A stretch of DNA of 64,000 nt from DASPLX01 sp035627375 (GTDB lineage: Bacteria > Pseudomonadota > Gammaproteobacteria > Burkholderiales > Burkholderiaceae_D). Shown piece after piece: positions 17,100 through 25,970 of this stretch. Positions within the stretch are counted from its first letter, which is position 1. Each line of letters opens with the position of its first letter. The stretch lies in NCBI GenBank assembly GCA_035627375.1, contig DASPLX010000069.1:22997-86996 (forward strand). Reading direction: 5' to 3'. Both the position numbers and the translations under genes were made by a program. A model generated the notes under the pieces. The model was not told the DNA's origin. It did not search any database and worked only from the letters and a program-made list of their open reading frames with translations.

Positions 17100-18194
17100 A
17101 TGAACGTCAGGGAGCATTACGAACACGCGTTGAGCGAGCGCGGCTTCAAGGCCGATCCGGCGCAGCGGGCGGCGGTCGAGCGCCTGCAGCTGGCGTACGA
17201 CGAATGGGTGGAGTTCAAGGCGCAGCGCTCGAACCGGCTGATGCGCCTGCTGTCGCGGCCCGAGATTCCGCGCGGCATCTACATGTGGGGCGGCGTCGGA
17301 CGCGGCAAGTCCTTTCTGATGGACAGCTTTTATCTCGAGTTGCCGGTCGTGCGCAAGGCTCGCCTTCATTTTCACGAATTCATGCGCGGCGTGCATCGCC
17401 AGCTCGACGAGTTGAAGGGCGTGGCCGATCCGCTCGATGAAGTCGCGCGGCGGATCGCCAAGAAGTACCGGTTGATCTGCTTCGACGAGTTCCACGTGTC
17501 GGACATCGCCGACGCCATGATCCTCTACAACCTGCTCAAGGCCCTGTTCGACAACGGCGTGTCGTTCGTGATGACGTCGAATTACCAGCCGGACGCGCTG
17601 TATCCCGACGGCTTGCATCGAGATCGCATGCTGCCGGCGATTGCGCTCCTGAAGGACAAGCTCGACGTGATCAATGTCGATGCCGGCATCGATTACCGCA
17701 AGCGCGCCCTGGAGCAGGTGCACGCCTACCATACGCCGCTCGGCGCCGCGGCCGATCAGGCGCTGCGCGAAGCATTCGCCGCGCTCGCCGAGACAGCGGA
17801 CGACGATCCGCGCATCCATATCGAGGCGCGCGAGATCCGCGCCTTGCGCCGGGCCGGCAGCGTCGTCTGGTTCGATTTCTCGACCCTGTGCGGCGGTCCG
17901 CGCTCGCAGAACGATTACCTGGAGCTGGCCAGCCTGTTCCATACCATCGTGCTGTCCGGCGTGCCGCGCATGTCGGCCGCGATGTCGTCCGAGGCGCGGC
18001 GTTTCACCTGGTTGATCGATGTGTTGTACGATCACAAAGTCAAATTGCTCATGTCGGCGGAGGTCGAGCCGGAACAGCTTTATACCGAGGGCGTGCTGGC
18101 AAATGAATTTCATCGCACCGTTTCGCGCATCGTCGAGATGCAGTCGGCCGAGTATATGGCGGCGGAGCGGCGCGATGTCGTATCCACTCTTTGA
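17100..18194 (+). CDS. zapE: Cell division ATPase ZapE (AFG1 family)
   Basis: P-loop ATPase of the AFG1/ZapE family, 364 residues, which in Escherichia coli associates with the Z-ring. Walker A is MWGGVGRGKSFLMDSFY and Walker B is LICFDEFHVSDIADAMIL; VMTSNYQPDALYPDGLHR (sensor-1 region) and the C-terminal RFTWLIDVLYDHKVKL are also family features. ATG 17100 gives the standard N-terminus MNVREHYEHAL; the frame is open upstream to 16986, through the terminator, and that extension is rejected. Confidence 0.95.
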   Translation: MNVREHYEHALSERGFKADPAQRAAVERLQLAYDEWVEFKAQRSNRLMRLLSRPEIPRGIYMWGGVGRGKSFLMDSFYLELPVVRKARLHFHEFMRGVHRQLDELKGVADPLDEVARRIAKKYRLICFDEFHVSDIADAMILYNLLKALFDNGVSFVMTSNYQPDALYPDGLHRDRMLPAIALLKDKLDVINVDAGIDYRKRALEQVHAYHTPLGAAADQALREAFAALAETADDDPRIHIEAREIRALRRAGSVVWFDFSTLCGGPRSQNDYLELASLFHTIVLSGVPRMSAAMSSEARRFTWLIDVLYDHKVKLLMSAEVEPEQLYTEGVLANEFHRTVSRIVEMQSAEYMAAERRDVVSTL

Positions 18195-18209
18195 CTAGGT
18201 TTCGGCCAT

Positions 18210-18872
18210 ATGGTCTTTCCATCCTTCGTTGGGCGTTCGGCGCTCTCGCTGCTGGTGTTCGGGGTTGCTCTGGCACAGGCTGGCCATGCGCAACCGGCGG
18301 CGATTGCCGAGCGGTATCCGAGCGGCTCGATTCATTCCGAAGAGCGCGCGGATCAAGCCTTGAAGGATGTCGAAGAGGAGCGTCGGCGGCTCGATGCCGG
18401 CTATGCGGCGAGCGAACGCGTCTGTTACGAGCGTTTTTTTGCCACCGATTGCCTGCAGAAGGCGAAGGATGAGCGGCGTGATGCATTGGCGCGCATTCGC
18501 CCGATCGAAATCGAAGCCAATACCTTCAAGCGGCGGGCGCGCGTCGAAGAGCGGGAAAGGGCGGCGGCGGAGCGTGCCGCCAAGCGCGAAGCGCAGGCGA
18601 ATGAACGCCTGCTTGCCAAGCAAGCGAGCGAGGAGCCGGCGGCGGACGGCGGCAGCGGAAACGGCCGGAGCGGCGAAGCGGGCGCCGTATCGGGGCAGCG
18701 CAAATCGAGCGCCGCGCAAGCGCGCAAGCGGGACCCGAACGGCCGCGCCGGCGAGAAAAAGCAGCCGGCCGTCGAATCGCAGCGGCGCACAGCGGTGGAA
18801 CCCAGGCCCAAGACGGAGAATGGCCAGACGTGCGGCTCCGGTTGCGACAAGAACACTCCCTCGGAGAAATAA
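18210..18872 (+). CDS. Exported coiled-coil protein, unknown function
   Basis: Unrecognised 220-residue protein. A signal peptide (1 to about 27, cleavage near AGHAQPA) is followed by a charged helical region rich in Arg, Glu and Ala (about 45-135) that should form a coiled coil. Then comes a low-complexity, positively charged, disordered tail to a terminal CGSGCDKNTPSEK. Two cysteines at about 73 and 81 (VCYERFFATDCLQ) could form a periplasmic disulfide. It begins 15 bp after zapE. Confidence 0.65.
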   Translation: MVFPSFVGRSALSLLVFGVALAQAGHAQPAAIAERYPSGSIHSEERADQALKDVEEERRRLDAGYAASERVCYERFFATDCLQKAKDERRDALARIRPIEIEANTFKRRARVEERERAAAERAAKREAQANERLLAKQASEEPAADGGSGNGRSGEAGAVSGQRKSSAAQARKRDPNGRAGEKKQPAVESQRRTAVEPRPKTENGQTCGSGCDKNTPSEK

Positions 18873-18873
18873 T

Positions 18874-18910
18874 CCCTCCTGCGGTCCGCGGCCGTTGTCA
18901 CGCGGGAGGG
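18874..18910. terminator. Hairpin between two convergent genes
   Basis: CCCTCCTGCG (18874-18883) pairs with CGCGGGAGGG (18901-18910) with one wobble, in the gap between the coiled-coil gene and the PP2C gene. There is no T run on either strand, so termination efficiency is doubtful. Confidence 0.35.
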
Positions 18911-18914
18911 GGCC

Positions 18915-19721
18915 TCAAACCGCGCGCCGGATCTTCTTGGCGGTGTAATCCTTGGTTTCTTTTGGCGGCGCGACCAGCTTGACGATCGCCATCGAGCAAT
19001 TGTCGGCGGCTGTTCCGGCGGCCCGGTCGCGCGCCTTGTCGATCAACAGCTCGGCGGCCTGGCGCGGCGGATTCGCCGCGATCGCCGCGCCCAGTTCGAG
19101 ATCGGTGAAGTAATGCCACAAGCCGTCGGAGCAGAGCAGGAAGGCGTGACCGGCTCGCAAGCCGTCGAGACGGCGTATCGGCACCGAGATGTCGCCGGTA
19201 CGCAGGCCGAGCACATTGACGAGGACGCTCGACATCGGATGATTGCGGGCTTCCTTTTCCGTCAATTTTCCTTCGCGGATCAGGCCTTCGACATAGGAGT
19301 GGTCAACGGTGCGTTCGACGCAGTTCGGTCCGGCGAAGTGATACAGACGCGAATCGCCGACATGCGTCCAGATCGCGGACCGGTCCGGAGTCAAGACCAG
19401 CACGACCATGGTGCTGTGCGGTTCCTTCTGCGACGACATGGCGGAAAGCCGGATGACGGTATGCGCTTCCTCGGCGATCGTTTCGAGCATCGTCTCGACG
19501 CTATCGGTCAGGGGCGAAAAACGCTCGAAGTTCTGCCGAGCCGTCTGGATGACCTGTTCCGCGGCGATGGCGCCGCCGGTCAGTCCGCCCATGCCGTCGG
19601 CCAGGACGGCCATCATGTAGCCCGGTGCCTTGGGCGCGGCGAACAGGGCGACGCGATCCTGCTGTTCCTTGCGGTCACCAATGTGCTGCGCCGTTCCTGC
19701 TTCGATCTTGTATTGGCTCAT
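18915..19721 (-). CDS. PP2C-family serine/threonine protein phosphatase
   Basis: Metal-dependent protein phosphatase of 268 residues from ATG 19721. PP2C motifs in order are IGDRKEQQDRVALF, VLADGMGGLTGG with the metal-binding aspartate, ThrHisValGlyAsp within WTHVGDSRLYHFAG, and LCSDGLWHYF. The single-domain, soluble form resembles Stp/PrpC-type phosphatases that reverse Hanks-type kinases; no kinase gene is adjacent. An upstream in-frame ATG at 19769 would add 16 hydrophobic residues and has no better ribosome site. Confidence 0.88.
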   Translation of the reverse strand: MSQYKIEAGTAQHIGDRKEQQDRVALFAAPKAPGYMMAVLADGMGGLTGGAIAAEQVIQTARQNFERFSPLTDSVETMLETIAEEAHTVIRLSAMSSQKEPHSTMVVLVLTPDRSAIWTHVGDSRLYHFAGPNCVERTVDHSYVEGLIREGKLTEKEARNHPMSSVLVNVLGLRTGDISVPIRRLDGLRAGHAFLLCSDGLWHYFTDLELGAAIAANPPRQAAELLIDKARDRAAGTAADNCSMAIVKLVAPPKETKDYTAKKIRRAV

Positions 19722-19963
19722 ACCGCCGGGGTGGATTAAACTCGCAATGATAGGAATATGGATTTGCAAATTATTACACGCTGAAGCAGCCGCATCCTAA
19801 GACCTTACCCGGCAAATGTAAATATTCTCGATTCCGGCTCCGTGCAAACCGAAAGAAACATTTGGCTTGAAGAAGGATTTGCTCTATTGTCGCAACGGAA
19901 CCAGGCAGGCAACGGAGCTTGGGAAAAATTCATTGCAATTGCATTTTATGTCGCCATATCACC

Positions 19964-20164
19964 ATGAGTTCTCTTGAAGACATCCAGCGCCGCATCATCG
20001 AACTCGAAGTGGAGCACCGCGATCTCGATGCCGTCATCGAAACGCTGGTGCGTGACGGCCATCGCGACGAGTTGCAGTTGCGGCGCCTGAAGAAGCGCAA
20101 ACTGCAATTGAAGGACAATATCACTTTGCTCAAAATGCAGCTTGTTCCCGACATACCGGCCTAG
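19964..20164 (+). CDS. DUF465 (YdcH-type) small protein
   Basis: 66-residue all-helical protein of the DUF465 family, recognised from SSLEDIQRRIIELEVEHRDL and LRRLKKRKLQLKD. Members are common single-helix-hairpin proteins of unknown function in Proteobacteria. ATG 19964 is chosen, because the upstream extension to 19919 adds a Cys-rich stretch unlike the family. Confidence 0.85.
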   Translation: MSSLEDIQRRIIELEVEHRDLDAVIETLVRDGHRDELQLRRLKKRKLQLKDNITLLKMQLVPDIPA

Positions 20165-20231
20165 CGGCGGCCGCATATTCGCTGGCAAGTCCGTCGGAAA
20201 TATCCCGCCTTGGAATTCAAAGTAGTCTGCC

Positions 20232-22250
20232 TTGACTGAAATTATTCAAGCTCCCAGCGGCGTGCACGACGCCGAAATCGATCAGCTTTTCGACGCTGAC
20301 GGCCCTCTGGCCCGGGCGGTCCCGGGCTTTCATCCGCGTCGCTCGCAAACCGAGATGGCGAAGGCGATCGCGGACGCAATTGCTTCACAGAAAACGTTGA
20401 TCGCGGAGGCCGGCACGGGCACCGGCAAGACTTTCGCCTATCTGGTGCCGGCGTTGTTATGGGGCGGCAAGGTGCTCGTGTCGACCGGCACCAAGAATCT
20501 GCAAGACCAGCTTTTTCTGCGCGATATTCCGACCGTGCGCCGGGCGCTCAATGCACCGGTGTCGGTCGCCTTGCTCAAGGGACGATCCAATTACGTTTGT
20601 CATTTCCATCTCGAACGCACGTTGCAGAACGGGCGGCTGACGTCGCGCGAGGATGTCGGCTATTTGCGCGAGATCTCGCGCTTCATCAAGACCACCAGCA
20701 GCGGCGACAAGGCAGAGTTGTCGCGTGTTCCGGAGACGGCGCCGGTCTGGAATCTCGTCACCTCGACGCGCGATACCTGTTTCGGCGCCGAATGCCAGTA
20801 TTACCAAGACTGTTTCGTGATGAAGGCGCGCAAGGAAGCGCAGCAAGCCGATGTCGTTGTCGTCAATCACCATTTGTTCTTCGCGGACGTGGCGCTCCGG
20901 GATACCGGCGTCGCGGAATTGTTGCCGTCGGCCAATACGGTCGTGTTCGACGAGGCGCATCAACTGCCAGAAACCGCCACATTGTTTTTCGGCGAGACGG
21001 TGTCGACGGCGCAGGTACTCGAGTTATGCAGGGATGTGCTGGCCGAAGGGCTCGCGCATGCGCGCGATGGCGCCGAATGGCCGAAGGTGATGGCACCGGT
21101 CGAACGCGCCGCGCGCGATCTGCGCCTGGCGTTCCCGCAAGATATCGTGCGCATGGCGGCGCACCAGATCGCGCCCTCGAGCACATTCTTTCCGGCGCTC
21201 GAGACGCTGAAGCAAGAGCTGGATGGCATGATCGCCACGCTCGAAGGCCAAGCCGAGCGGGCCGAGACGATCGAGCAATGCCGGGTGCGGGCCCTTGAAA
21301 TCGCGACCCGGCTCGCGAAGTGGAACAACGGCAAGGGCGAGCCGCAAGAAGGGCAGGAACGGGTGCAGTGGGTCGAGGCGTTTTCCTCGTCGCTGCAACT
21401 GCATCAGACTCCGCTTTCGATCGCGCCTATCTTCAGCAAGCAACGCGAGGGTTCGCCGCGCGCCTGGGTCTTCACGTCGGCCACGCTGGCAGTCAAGAAC
21501 GATTTCTCGCATTATGCGTCGCAGATGGGATTATGGGACGAACCGGCCCAATCCTGGCCGAGTCCCTTCGACTACGGCAGCCAGGGCCTGCTGTACGCGC
21601 CGCTCAACCTGCCCGAGCCGAATTCCTTCGGCTATACCGACGCCGTGATCGATGCCGCGTTGCCGGTCATCGAAGCGTCGGGCGGGCGCGCCTTCCTGTT
21701 ATGCACGACGTTGCGCGCCGTGACCCGCGCCGCCGAACGCTTGCGGGAAGAGTTCGAGAAGCGCAAGCTGCCGTTTCCGCTGATGGTGCAGGGCGAGGCG
21801 GGCCGGACCGAATTGCTCGATCGCTTCCGCGCCGCCGGCAACGCGGTGCTGATCGGCAGCCAGAGCTTCTGGGAAGGCGTGGACGTGCGCGGCGAGGCGC
21901 TGTCGCTCGTGATCATCGATAAGCTGCCGTTTTCGCCGCCCGACGATCCGGTGCTGGCAGCCCGTATCGAGGCCATGGAAAAGAAGGGGCTGAACGGTTT
22001 CGTCCATCACCAGTTGCCGGAGGCGATCATCAACTTGAAGCAGGGGGCGGGGCGCCTGATTCGCGATGAGGGTGATCGCGGCGTGCTGATGATTTGCGAT
22101 CCGCGCCTGATTTCCAAGCCTTACGGCAGGCGTATCTGGCAGAGCCTGCCGCCGTTCAAGCGCACGCGCGAGCTCGCCGCCGTGCTGGAATTCTTCGGAC
22201 GGACGGCCGCGGCGGAGGGGACGCCGGCCGGCCGCGCCGATGCCGCCTAG
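20232..22250 (+). CDS. yoaA: ATP-dependent helicase YoaA (DinG/XPD-like)
   Basis: Superfamily 2 Fe-S DNA helicase of 672 residues, similar throughout to E. coli YoaA: LARAVPGFHPRRSQTEMAKA at the N-terminus, Walker A AEAGTGTGKTFAYLVPALLW, the Fe-S cysteines (one in NYVCHFHLE, three in TCFGAECQYYQDCFV), DEAH box VFDEAHQLPE, and C-terminal motifs SFWEGVDVRGEALSLVIIDK and QGAGRLIRDEGDRGVLMICD. YoaA acts in replication-associated repair. The start is TTG 20232; no ATG gives the N-terminal domain. A PilZ gene follows after 12 bp. Confidence 0.93.
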   Translation: MTEIIQAPSGVHDAEIDQLFDADGPLARAVPGFHPRRSQTEMAKAIADAIASQKTLIAEAGTGTGKTFAYLVPALLWGGKVLVSTGTKNLQDQLFLRDIPTVRRALNAPVSVALLKGRSNYVCHFHLERTLQNGRLTSREDVGYLREISRFIKTTSSGDKAELSRVPETAPVWNLVTSTRDTCFGAECQYYQDCFVMKARKEAQQADVVVVNHHLFFADVALRDTGVAELLPSANTVVFDEAHQLPETATLFFGETVSTAQVLELCRDVLAEGLAHARDGAEWPKVMAPVERAARDLRLAFPQDIVRMAAHQIAPSSTFFPALETLKQELDGMIATLEGQAERAETIEQCRVRALEIATRLAKWNNGKGEPQEGQERVQWVEAFSSSLQLHQTPLSIAPIFSKQREGSPRAWVFTSATLAVKNDFSHYASQMGLWDEPAQSWPSPFDYGSQGLLYAPLNLPEPNSFGYTDAVIDAALPVIEASGGRAFLLCTTLRAVTRAAERLREEFEKRKLPFPLMVQGEAGRTELLDRFRAAGNAVLIGSQSFWEGVDVRGEALSLVIIDKLPFSPPDDPVLAARIEAMEKKGLNGFVHHQLPEAIINLKQGAGRLIRDEGDRGVLMICDPRLISKPYGRRIWQSLPPFKRTRELAAVLEFFGRTAAAEGTPAGRADAA

Positions 22251-22262
22251 GAGATTATTCGC

Positions 22263-23192
22263 ATGTCCGATCTGTTCAATCTGATTCCGGTCCGGCCGAA
22301 GGAGCTTGCGGTGGGCAAACCGCTGCCGTGGCCGATCTACGACTGGCACGGCAACCTGCTTCTGGCCGCCGGTGTCGTGATCGAAAGCCAGAGCCAGCTC
22401 GAGGGCTTGATCGGCACCGGCTTCATTCACGATCCGCGTTGGGATATCGAAGTCAAGAAGCCGACCTCGGTGTCCGCTCCCCTGATGTCGAAGGCGAAGA
22501 AGGTCCACCCCGAGCCGGAAGAAAAGCCGGCGCCGGCGGACAAGGAAGTCGTCATGGACCTGGACGACGTCAAATGGGTGGTCGGCGAAACCATGTACAT
22601 GCAGGCGGTCGACAACTCGAACGTACGTTACACGGTGCGTCTGATCGGTTATGTCAAGAACAAGTCGGTGATCGTCACGGCGCCGGTCCTCGACGGCAAA
22701 TTCGAGTTCATTCGCGATGGACAGGCGTTCGTCGTGCGCGCGTTCTCCGGGAAAAAGGCGTTCGCCTTCCTGGCGTCGGCGGTGAAATCCGTGCACACGC
22801 CTTATCCTTACCTGCATCTGTCCTATCCGAAGGAGATGCGGTGTACCGTGGTCCGGCGCGGCATCCGGGCCCAGGTCAAGATCATCGCCTCGGTATCGCT
22901 CGGCGACCCGGAGCGTACCGGAGCGGCCACGCTGCTCGATCTGAGCACCGGCGGAACCTCGGGCATCCTCAAGGAACAGTTGGGGCGCAAGGACGATGAG
23001 GGGCGGATCAAGTTCAAATTGCATGTGGCCGAGACCGACGAATACATGAACCTGAAAGCCATTCTCCGCTCGGTGGGGCCGGCCGAGAACGGAGAAGGGT
23101 TCCGGCACGGCTTCGAGTTCATCGATACGACGGTGCGCGACCGGCTGGTGTTGACCGCCTATGTCCACCAGGCGTTGGTCGAGGCCGAGTGA
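22263..23192 (+). CDS. PilZ-domain protein (putative cyclic-di-GMP receptor)
   Basis: 309-residue cytosolic protein. The C-terminal PilZ domain has both ligand motifs: RxxxR as RRGIR at about 196-200 and DxSxxG as DLSTGG at about 220-225. A YcgR-like N-terminal half is likely at about 100-190 (VGETMYMQAVD, RYTVRLIGYVKNKSVIVTAP). The first 60 residues form a separate module (PIYDWHGNLLLAAGVVIES), joined by a charged linker rich in Pro, Lys and Glu. The architecture suggests c-di-GMP control of motility or surface structures, but no flagellar genes are nearby. Confidence 0.85.
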   Translation: MSDLFNLIPVRPKELAVGKPLPWPIYDWHGNLLLAAGVVIESQSQLEGLIGTGFIHDPRWDIEVKKPTSVSAPLMSKAKKVHPEPEEKPAPADKEVVMDLDDVKWVVGETMYMQAVDNSNVRYTVRLIGYVKNKSVIVTAPVLDGKFEFIRDGQAFVVRAFSGKKAFAFLASAVKSVHTPYPYLHLSYPKEMRCTVVRRGIRAQVKIIASVSLGDPERTGAATLLDLSTGGTSGILKEQLGRKDDEGRIKFKLHVAETDEYMNLKAILRSVGPAENGEGFRHGFEFIDTTVRDRLVLTAYVHQALVEAE

Positions 23193-23255
23193 AGCGCGCG
23201 CGACCGGCCGGACCGAGCCGACCCTGGCGCTTGCCTAACCCGGCGGCCGCTCGCT

Positions 23256-24236
23256 TTAGCGGTAAGGTTGGATCACGATCTTTCCGGTCACCTTGCGCGC
23301 CGCCATGTCGTTCAATGCCTGCGGCGCCTCCGCCAAGCCATAGCGTCTGGAGATGTGCGGTTTGATCTTCCCCTCCGCCAGCCAGCTCATCAGTTCGCGC
23401 ATTGCCGCGAGTTTCGCCTTCGGTTCCCGTTTGACGAATTCCCCCCAGAACACGCCGACCAGCGACGCACCTTTGAGCAGCGCCAGGTTGAGCGGCAATT
23501 TCGGTATTTCGCCATTCGCGAAGCCCACCACCAGATACCGGCCGCGCCACCCGATGGAGCGGAAGGCGGGCTCGGCATAGATGCCGCCGACCGGGTCGTA
23601 GATGACGTCCGGCCCCTTGCCGCCGGTGGCGGCCTTGATCGCTTCGCGCAAATCCTCGCGACTGTAGTTGATGAGCGCGTCGGCGCCGTGCTCCTTGCAG
23701 ACCGAGAGCTTTTCGTCCGAGGAGGCCGCGGCGATGACGCGCGCGCCGAGCGCTTTGCCGATGTCGATCGCGGCAAGACCGACGCCGCCGGCCGCGCCGA
23801 GCACTAGCATGGTCTCGCCGGCGCGCAATTGCGCGCGGTCGACGACGGCGTGATGCGACGTGCCGTAGGTAAGCGTGATGGCGGCCGCCGTATCGAAATC
23901 CATCCCGGCCGGCATCGGCATCACGGCTTGGGCTGGCACGGCGATCTGCTGCGCGAAGGCGCCCTGGCCGGTGAACGCGATGACGCGGTCGCCGGGCTTG
24001 AATTGAGGGACGCCGTCGCCGACCGCGCGGACGACGCCGGCCAGTTCGCCGCCCGGTGTGAACGGCAGTTCCGGTTTGAACTGATATTTGTTTTGAATGA
24101 TCAGCACGTCCGGAAAATTCACGCCGGCCGCTTGGACGTCGATGGCGACTTGGCCAGGACCGGCGACCACGTCGGGCAAGTCATCGACGGCCAAGGTATC
24201 CGGCAATCCCCAGGTTTTGCATACGACGGCTTTCAT
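23256..24236 (-). CDS. NADPH:quinone oxidoreductase family protein (MDR superfamily)
   Basis: Medium-chain dehydrogenase/reductase of the zinc-free quinone oxidoreductase branch, 326 residues. Seen features are KPGDRVIAFTGQGAFAQQIA, the nucleotide-binding LVLGAAGGVGLAAIDIGKAL at about 141-160, and VIYDPVGGIYAEPAFRSIGW. No zinc-ligand cysteines are present in the N-terminal domain. It probably reduces quinones or enones with NADPH; substrate not deducible. It is convergent with the PilZ gene and divergent from surE. Confidence 0.88.
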   Translation of the reverse strand: MKAVVCKTWGLPDTLAVDDLPDVVAGPGQVAIDVQAAGVNFPDVLIIQNKYQFKPELPFTPGGELAGVVRAVGDGVPQFKPGDRVIAFTGQGAFAQQIAVPAQAVMPMPAGMDFDTAAAITLTYGTSHHAVVDRAQLRAGETMLVLGAAGGVGLAAIDIGKALGARVIAAASSDEKLSVCKEHGADALINYSREDLREAIKAATGGKGPDVIYDPVGGIYAEPAFRSIGWRGRYLVVGFANGEIPKLPLNLALLKGASLVGVFWGEFVKREPKAKLAAMRELMSWLAEGKIKPHISRRYGLAEAPQALNDMAARKVTGKIVIQPYR

Positions 24237-24340
24237 TGCGTCTCCTTTAAAAATAGAACGACCGTTAGATTTTTTTGATTATGCCGCAAAAACCGATTTC
24301 CTTCATGGGGAAGCAAGAAGGCATCGGTTAAAATCGCCAT

Positions 24341-25081
24341 ATGAAAATTCTGATCAGCAACGACGACGGCTACCTCGCGCCGGGTATCAATGCGTTGGCC
24401 GAGGCGCTCGCGCCGATTGCCGAGATCGTAGTGGTGGCGCCCGACAGCAATCGTTCCGGCAGTTCCAATTCCCTGACGCTCGATCGGCCGCTTTCGGTGC
24501 AGCGAGCGGCCAACGGCTTCTATTTCGTGAACGGTACGCCCTCCGATTGCGTCCATATCGCCCTGACCGGAGTGTTGCAGTTCCGGCCAGATCTCGTCGT
24601 TTCCGGGATCAATCAAGGGCAGAACATGGGCGACGATACGCTTTATTCCGGCACGGTCGCCGCTGCGACGGAAGGCTTTCTGTTCGGGATTCCGGCCATC
24701 GCATTTTCGCAAGTCCAGCACGGCTGGGCGCATATCGACTCGGCGGCGAGGGTCGCGCGCGAGATCGTCGAACGCCGTTTCGACGAATTGCAGTCGCCGT
24801 ATCTGCTCAATGTGAATATCCCGAACCTGCCGTACGAGGAATTGAAGCCCGCGCGGGCCACGCGCTTGGGAAAACGGCATGAATCCGAGCCCGTGATTCG
24901 CACCCGAGATCCCCATGGCCGCGAAATTTTCTGGATAGGCCCGGTCGGCAAGGCGAAGGATGCCGGCGAAGGAACCGACTTCCATGCGACGGCGAGCGGC
25001 CACGTTTCGATCACGCCGCTGCAGGTCGATTTGACGCATGCCGTGCAATTGAACGCACTGAAGGGCGCTCTCCATGACTGA
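24341..25081 (+). CDS. surE: 5'/3'-nucleotidase SurE
   Basis: Metal-dependent nucleoside monophosphatase linked to stationary-phase survival; 246 residues. The N-terminal metal site ILISNDDGYLAPGINALA with Asp8-Asp9 is intact, as are APDSNRSGSSNSLTL and VSGINQGQNMGDDTLYSGTV. The gene overlaps pcm by 8 bp and heads the classic surE-pcm-nlpD-rpoS cluster. Confidence 0.97.
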   Translation: MKILISNDDGYLAPGINALAEALAPIAEIVVVAPDSNRSGSSNSLTLDRPLSVQRAANGFYFVNGTPSDCVHIALTGVLQFRPDLVVSGINQGQNMGDDTLYSGTVAAATEGFLFGIPAIAFSQVQHGWAHIDSAARVAREIVERRFDELQSPYLLNVNIPNLPYEELKPARATRLGKRHESEPVIRTRDPHGREIFWIGPVGKAKDAGEGTDFHATASGHVSITPLQVDLTHAVQLNALKGALHD

Positions 25082-25940
25082 CAAAGGCAAGCGTTTTCCA
25101 TTGACATTGTCGTCGGTCGTCGAGAAGCAAACCCCGCAAAAGACGGCATCGATTGCCGGAGTCGCCACGCCGCAGACCGCGACCCGGAATGCCGTGCGCC
25201 ACGGCGCGCCGGCGACGAAACCGCCGGCTTATGCCGGGCCGGCGCCATTGAAGAGCACGCCGGCCCCCGCTCCCGCGGTCGCCGAGCGTGGTGCGCCGCT
25301 GGTCTCCGACGCCGTGCGCAAGGCCATGGTCGCGCGCGTCGCCAAGCAAGGCGTCCAGGATGCGACGGTCCTGGCGGCGATGGAAGCGGTGCCGCGCCAT
25401 TTGTTCGTCGAGCCCGGTCTGGCGAGCCAGGCTTATATCGACGCTTCCTTACCGATCGGGCATCATCAGACGATTTCCCAGCCATATATCGTCGCGCGCA
25501 TGATCGAAGTCATGCGCAACAATCGCAATGCCGGCAAACTCGATCGCGTGCTGGAAATCGGCACCGGCTGCGGGTATCAGGCCGCCGTGCTGTCGCTGGT
25601 CGCCAAGGAGGTGTATTCGATCGAGCGGATCAAGCCTTTGCATGAGTTGGCGAAAGCGAACTTGCGTCCGATGCGTATTCCCAACATCCGATTGCACTAC
25701 GGAGATGGTATGCTTGGTTTCCCCCAAGTCGCCCCGTTCGACGGTATCATCTTGGCGGCCGCCGGTCTCGAAGTGCCGCAGACCTTGTTGGAGCAGATGG
25801 CGGTCGGCGGCCGGCTGGTCGCTCCGGTGGGCGCGCGCCACCAGGTGCTGCAACTGATCGAACGCGTCAGCGCATACGAATGGACGAGCGCGACGCTGGA
25901 AGATTGTCACTTCGTGCCGCTGCGGCCCGGAACCGTGTGA
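25074..25940 (+). CDS. pcm: Protein-L-isoaspartate O-methyltransferase
   Basis: SAM-dependent repair methyltransferase for isoaspartyl residues in aged proteins. The catalytic part (about 76-288) has HHQTISQPYIVARMIEVM, motif I RVLEIGTGCGYQAAVLSLVA and post-I VYSIERIKPL. The 288-residue product carries about 75 extra N-terminal residues rich in Ala, Pro and Thr compared with the usual 205-220 residue enzyme. The extension starts at the ATG that overlaps surE; later in-frame starts include ATG around 25326. It may be a disordered tail or a start-choice artefact. Confidence 0.94.
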   Translation: MTDKGKRFPLTLSSVVEKQTPQKTASIAGVATPQTATRNAVRHGAPATKPPAYAGPAPLKSTPAPAPAVAERGAPLVSDAVRKAMVARVAKQGVQDATVLAAMEAVPRHLFVEPGLASQAYIDASLPIGHHQTISQPYIVARMIEVMRNNRNAGKLDRVLEIGTGCGYQAAVLSLVAKEVYSIERIKPLHELAKANLRPMRIPNIRLHYGDGMLGFPQVAPFDGIILAAAGLEVPQTLLEQMAVGGRLVAPVGARHQVLQLIERVSAYEWTSATLEDCHFVPLRPGTV

Positions 25941-25970
25941 TCCGCGCCGCGCGGCGGCAAGATTGATGTC

